Shown here piece by piece: positions 61,760 through 64,000 of a stretch of 64,000 bases of DNA (positions are counted from its first letter, which is position 1; each line of letters opens with the position of its first letter). Position numbers and translations under genes: made by a program. The notes under the pieces were generated by a model. The model worked only from the letters and a program-made list of their open reading frames with translations. It was not told the DNA's origin and did no database searches. Source of the stretch: Bacteroidales bacterium (GTDB lineage: Bacteria > Bacteroidota > Bacteroidia > Bacteroidales > GCA-2748055); NCBI GenBank assembly GCA_029210725.1, contig JARGFM010000004.1, positions 118,288 to 182,287 on the forward strand, given 5' to 3'.

Positions 61760-63148
61760 ATGAAAAAACAATAGCTGTTTGCACTTATTGCATTTGGAAT
61801 CATCTCCCTCCTGGGTATTATTTTCCCCTATAGTTTCGATACCGATGACACCAGCGGGATAAACCAGGGGGATGTGGCATGGATGCTGGCTTCCACGGCA
61901 CTGGTATTCCTGATGACTCCCGGACTGGGCTTCTTTTACGAAGGGATGGTCAAACCGAAGAACGCGATCTCCACCATCCTTCAAAGCTTTATTGCCATGG
62001 GTCTGATCAGCATCCTGTGGGTGGTTTTTGGATTCAGCCTTGCCATTGGGGAAAGTATCGGTCCTGAAGGATTCGGGCTCTTTGGAAATCCGGCCACATA
62101 CTTTATGTTCAAAGGCGTTGGTGGTGCCCCGGACCCTCAATTCTCGGCAAGCATCCCGCTGGCCCTCTTCGCCCTCTTCCAGCTGAAATTTGCCATCATC
62201 ACCCCGGCCCTGTTCACTGGTTCCTTTGCCGGGAGGGTTCGCTTTACGGCTCTGATGATTTTTATGGTACTCTTTATGATCTTCATCTACACTCCACTGG
62301 CCCACTGGACCTGGCACCCCAATGGTTTCCTGCGGAACTGGGGGGTCCTGGATTTTGCCGGGGGAACTGTTGTTCATATGTCAGCCGGAATGGCTGCCCT
62401 GGCGGGAGCCTTCTTTTTTGGTCCGAGGCGCGATTTTGCAAAACCTTCCTACCCGGCCAATATCCCATTTGTGCTGCTGGGAACCGGACTGCTCTGGTTC
62501 GGCTGGTTCGGATTTAATGCGGGTTCGGCCCTGGAGGCATCGGATGTAGCGGTTAAAGCCCTGCTGAACACCAATACAGCCTCGGCTTCGGCCATGCTGG
62601 TTTATATTTTTTTTGACGGTGTGCGTGTCCGAAAGCCATCGGCGCTGGGAGCCTGTGTGGGCGCCGTGGTTGGTCTGGTAGCCATTACACCGGCAGCGGG
62701 GTTTGTGACCGTGGGATCCAGTATGTTTATCGGAGGCTTCGCCGCCATTGCCAGCAACCTGATGATATATTTCTTTTCCCGGAGGGGGGTGGATGATACC
62801 CTGGATGTATTTCCTGCACACGGACTCGGAGGCATGGTCGGGATGCTGCTTACCGGGGTATTTGCAGAGGAGGTAGGATTGATCCATGGGGAGACCACCA
62901 CTTTCCTTTTTCACCTGCTGGCCCTGGTACTGGTTGCTGCCTTTGCCTTTGGCGGTTCCCTGGCGCTTTACTGGATCACCAATAAGATCGTTCCGATGCG
63001 TGTCCCCAGTCTCTACGAGGATGTGGGCCTCGACATGAGTCAACATAACGAAAGCCTCTTTTATGAAAATGATGCGAAACTTAAACTCCGAAAAGAAAAA
63101 TTAAAGAACTACTCGCCCGATTTCTATCCACGCAAACCAGGGAAGTAA
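61760..63148 (+). pseudogene. amt: Second ammonium channel, amber at codon 5
   Basis: The ATG at 61760 reads M-K-K-Q, then TAG (61772-61774), then stays open as L-F-A-L-I-A-F-G-I-I-S-L-L-G, a signal peptide or first hydrophobic segment, and runs on into a complete Amt. The first ATG after the stop that is in frame with the core is at 61874 (M-L-A-S-T-A-L-V), inside the first conserved span; starting there gives 424 residues. Pore histidines are in F-A-G-G-T-V-V-H-M-S-A and V-F-P-A-H-G-L-G-G-M. The C-terminal tail is long and basic (K-L-K-L-R-K-E-K-L-K). It differs clearly from the first channel. It may be inactive, made by restart or readthrough, or the TAG may be an error. Confidence 0.8.
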
Positions 63149-63286
63149 GATCATTTCGATAAGTTTTATAACTTGGGGCTGTGTCAAAAGAGACAATCTC
63201 TGTTTTGTTTTCGTCATCGGGACACCCTGGTGAGTTGCACGTGATCAACTCTACTTCTCAAGCCTGAACAGACCCAGTGCTTTCCC
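63149..63286. other. Non-coding stretch after amt2
   Basis: The gap from amt2 to the transposase gene is about 520 bases. Its first part holds GGGGCTGTGTCAAAAGAGACA near 63177, like a decayed copy of a common Bacteroidota terminator hairpin, and a small AGAGA/TCTCT stem followed by GTTTTGTTTT. No gene is seen in it. Confidence 0.4.
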
Positions 63287-63556
63287 TTACGATTGTAAGC
63301 AGTCCTTCAAGGTGTTAACCTCGATATTGATCTTCAGGCCAAAACGGGAGTTTTTAATACCCCGATCTGGCCCTGCGGGATCTAACAGGGAAAAGCTTGA
63401 TCCGGTTTCTTCAAGCATCCTTTGATGATCAGATGTCCATTCCATTCCAAGAAAATCGGAGAGAAACAAATAACGTTTCATTGCGGCCTGACTCCTGTTC
63501 CTGGACAAATAGTAAAACAGTTTCGGTAGTATAAAAAAGATTGTGTAAACACTCAT
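63287..63556 (-). CDS. Unrecognised short ORF cut by the IS end
   Basis: 89 codons, no known motif. Its first codons (M-S-V-Y-T-I) fall in the putative left end of the IS element, so the original N-terminus may have been lost on insertion. A second start exists at M-K-R-Y-L-F-L (codon 26). It could be a remnant or not coding at all. Confidence 0.25.
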   Translation of the reverse strand: MSVYTIFFILPKLFYYLSRNRSQAAMKRYLFLSDFLGMEWTSDHQRMLEETGSSFSLLDPAGPDRGIKNSRFGLKINIEVNTLKDCLQS

Positions 63557-63573
63557 AAGAGTAGAATTAATGT

Positions 63574-63640
63574 GATAGCACCGCCCTGCGAAATGAAGCG
63601 CAGGCGTAGCCGGAGCGGAATGAAGCAGGGCGGTGCTATC
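63574..63640. repeat. 16-bp perfect inverted repeat before the transposase gene
   Basis: GATAGCACCGCCCTGC (63574-63589) and GCAGGGCGGTGCTATC (63625-63640) with a 35-base loop holding GCGCAGGCGTAGCCGGAGCG, unusually GC-rich for this intergenic region. It ends 27 bases before the transposase ATG. It could block read-through from neighbouring promoters or hide the start site of the transposase. Confidence 0.75.
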
Positions 63641-63667
63641 TTCGTAAAATTTTTAAAAACTTTTATT

Positions 63668-64000
63668 ATGAGTGCAAACAAAGTAATCCCAAAGGACTTT
63701 TTTAAGCAGTTCAAAAACAAGGAGGACTTTCATTCCTTCTTTAATGACCTTTTTAAACAGGGGGTCGAAGAGATGTTACAAGCTGAATTAGAAGCCCACC
63801 TGGGCTATGAAAAATACAGCAAAGAAGGAAATGGTAGTGGTAATAGCCGCAATGGATCCTTCAGTAAAAAAGTCAAGACAGACAACCTTGGAGACATGGT
63901 TCTGAACATCCCCAGGGACAGGAACGGGGAGTTTGAGCCACAACTCATTCCCAAAGGACAACGCATGAGTGATAAGCTTGAGGAAGCTATTACAGGCATG
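63668..64000 (+). CDS. IS256-family transposase, N-terminal part
   Basis: 111 codons to the window edge. E-M-L-Q-A-E-L-E-A-H-L-G-Y-E-K, G-N-S-R-N-G-S-F-S-K-K and V-L-N-I-P-R-D-R-N-G-E-F-E-P with Q-L-I-P-K are the standard opening of Mutator-type (Transposase_mut) enzymes. The DDE catalytic part lies beyond the window, so integrity is unknown. Confidence 0.92.
   Translation, partial: MSANKVIPKDFFKQFKNKEDFHSFFNDLFKQGVEEMLQAELEAHLGYEKYSKEGNGSGNSRNGSFSKKVKTDNLGDMVLNIPRDRNGEFEPQLIPKGQRMSDKLEEAITGM

Larger units (their letters stand above)
63539..64000 (+). mobile_element. IS256-family insertion sequence, left end (cut by window edge)
   Basis: A Mutator/IS256 transposase gene begins at 63668. GATTGTGTAAACACTC at 63539-63554 has the GTGTAAA core often seen in IS256 terminal repeats and is the likely left end; the right end is outside the window, so the boundary is not proven. 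Confidence 0.6.

Noticed and set aside
40906..61774. Possible recoding of TAG or TAA as sense codons, given three in-frame stops
   Set aside because: Both codons end many intact genes in the window (for example TAG for the GH3 fusion and OmpA genes, TAA for the decarboxylase beta gene), so the standard code applies.
63177..63220. Terminator after amt2
   Set aside because: The GGCTGTGTC/GAGACA pairing is mismatched and the AGAGA/TCTCT stem is only 5 bp; too weak to call.

Overview
The window looks like a chromosomal segment of a free-living, probably anaerobic or facultative member of the Bacteroidota (a Bacteroidales/Marinilabiliales-like lineage is my guess). Reasons: a type IX secretion C-terminal sorting domain on an M1 peptidase, several Bacteroidota-restricted families (DUF6452/DUF6048, DUF6702, DUF6807, DUF6485, TorF-like porin), PD40/OmpA and LytTR proteins, promoters of the TAnnTTTG type, and weak Shine-Dalgarno use. 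Family names come from reading the translations; no database search was possible. No tRNA, rRNA or CRISPR array was seen.

Layout. 1-5.6 kb (minus strand): one operon reading methylmalonyl-CoA epimerase, carboxyltransferase, OadG-like anchor, biotin carrier and Na+-pumping decarboxylase beta subunit, then a fused CitD-CitE citrate lyase protein and the start of CitF. 5.7-17.7 kb: a GH3/beta-lactamase fusion, a small Cys-rich protein, a C1 peptidase, a queE-OmpA-LytTR operon, an oxidoreductase, DUF6807 and a GT39-type glycosyltransferase. 17.7-31.2 kb: galK, a GH3 beta-glycosidase with PA14 domain, an S9 peptidase, a DUF1080 lipoprotein, a frameshifted cadherin/DNRLRE lipoprotein, rsgA, a T9SS-exported M1 peptidase and galM. 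31.2-41.6 kb: a damaged Tricorn-like protease, then a seven-gene plus-strand run (LysE exporter, PLP decarboxylase, NTPase, MDR, alpha-amylase, HhH protein, MBL hydrolase) facing a DUF3179 gene with an internal amber codon. 41.7-52.7 kb: a DPP IV-DUF6452-DUF6048-aldo/keto reductase run, an M1 peptidase, DUF6702, and a five-gene minus operon (isochorismatase, SIS, isochorismatase, PfkB kinase, aldo/keto reductase). 52.8-63.1 kb: a nitrogen assimilation island of porin, P-II protein, ammonium channel, gltB, gltD and a second ammonium channel. 63.5-64 kb: the left end of an IS256-family element.

The most interesting part is the nitrogen island. Both ammonium-channel transcription units carry, just upstream of a TAnnTTTG box, the same CCCC/GGGG inverted repeat, which looks like an operator for an unidentified regulator. 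The gltBD operon has its own promoter followed by a leader of about 150 nt with a possible 20-codon ORF, an antiterminator and an intrinsic terminator, that is, an attenuator. The first gene of the porin-P-II-channel operon and the second channel gene each have an in-frame stop codon near the start.

A second theme is gene damage: three genes with in-frame stops, one clear single-base frameshift, one internally deleted protease and one C-terminal gene fragment lie between 23.9 and 62 kb. This is either real decay or assembly error; read mapping would decide. Standard stop usage elsewhere argues against recoding.
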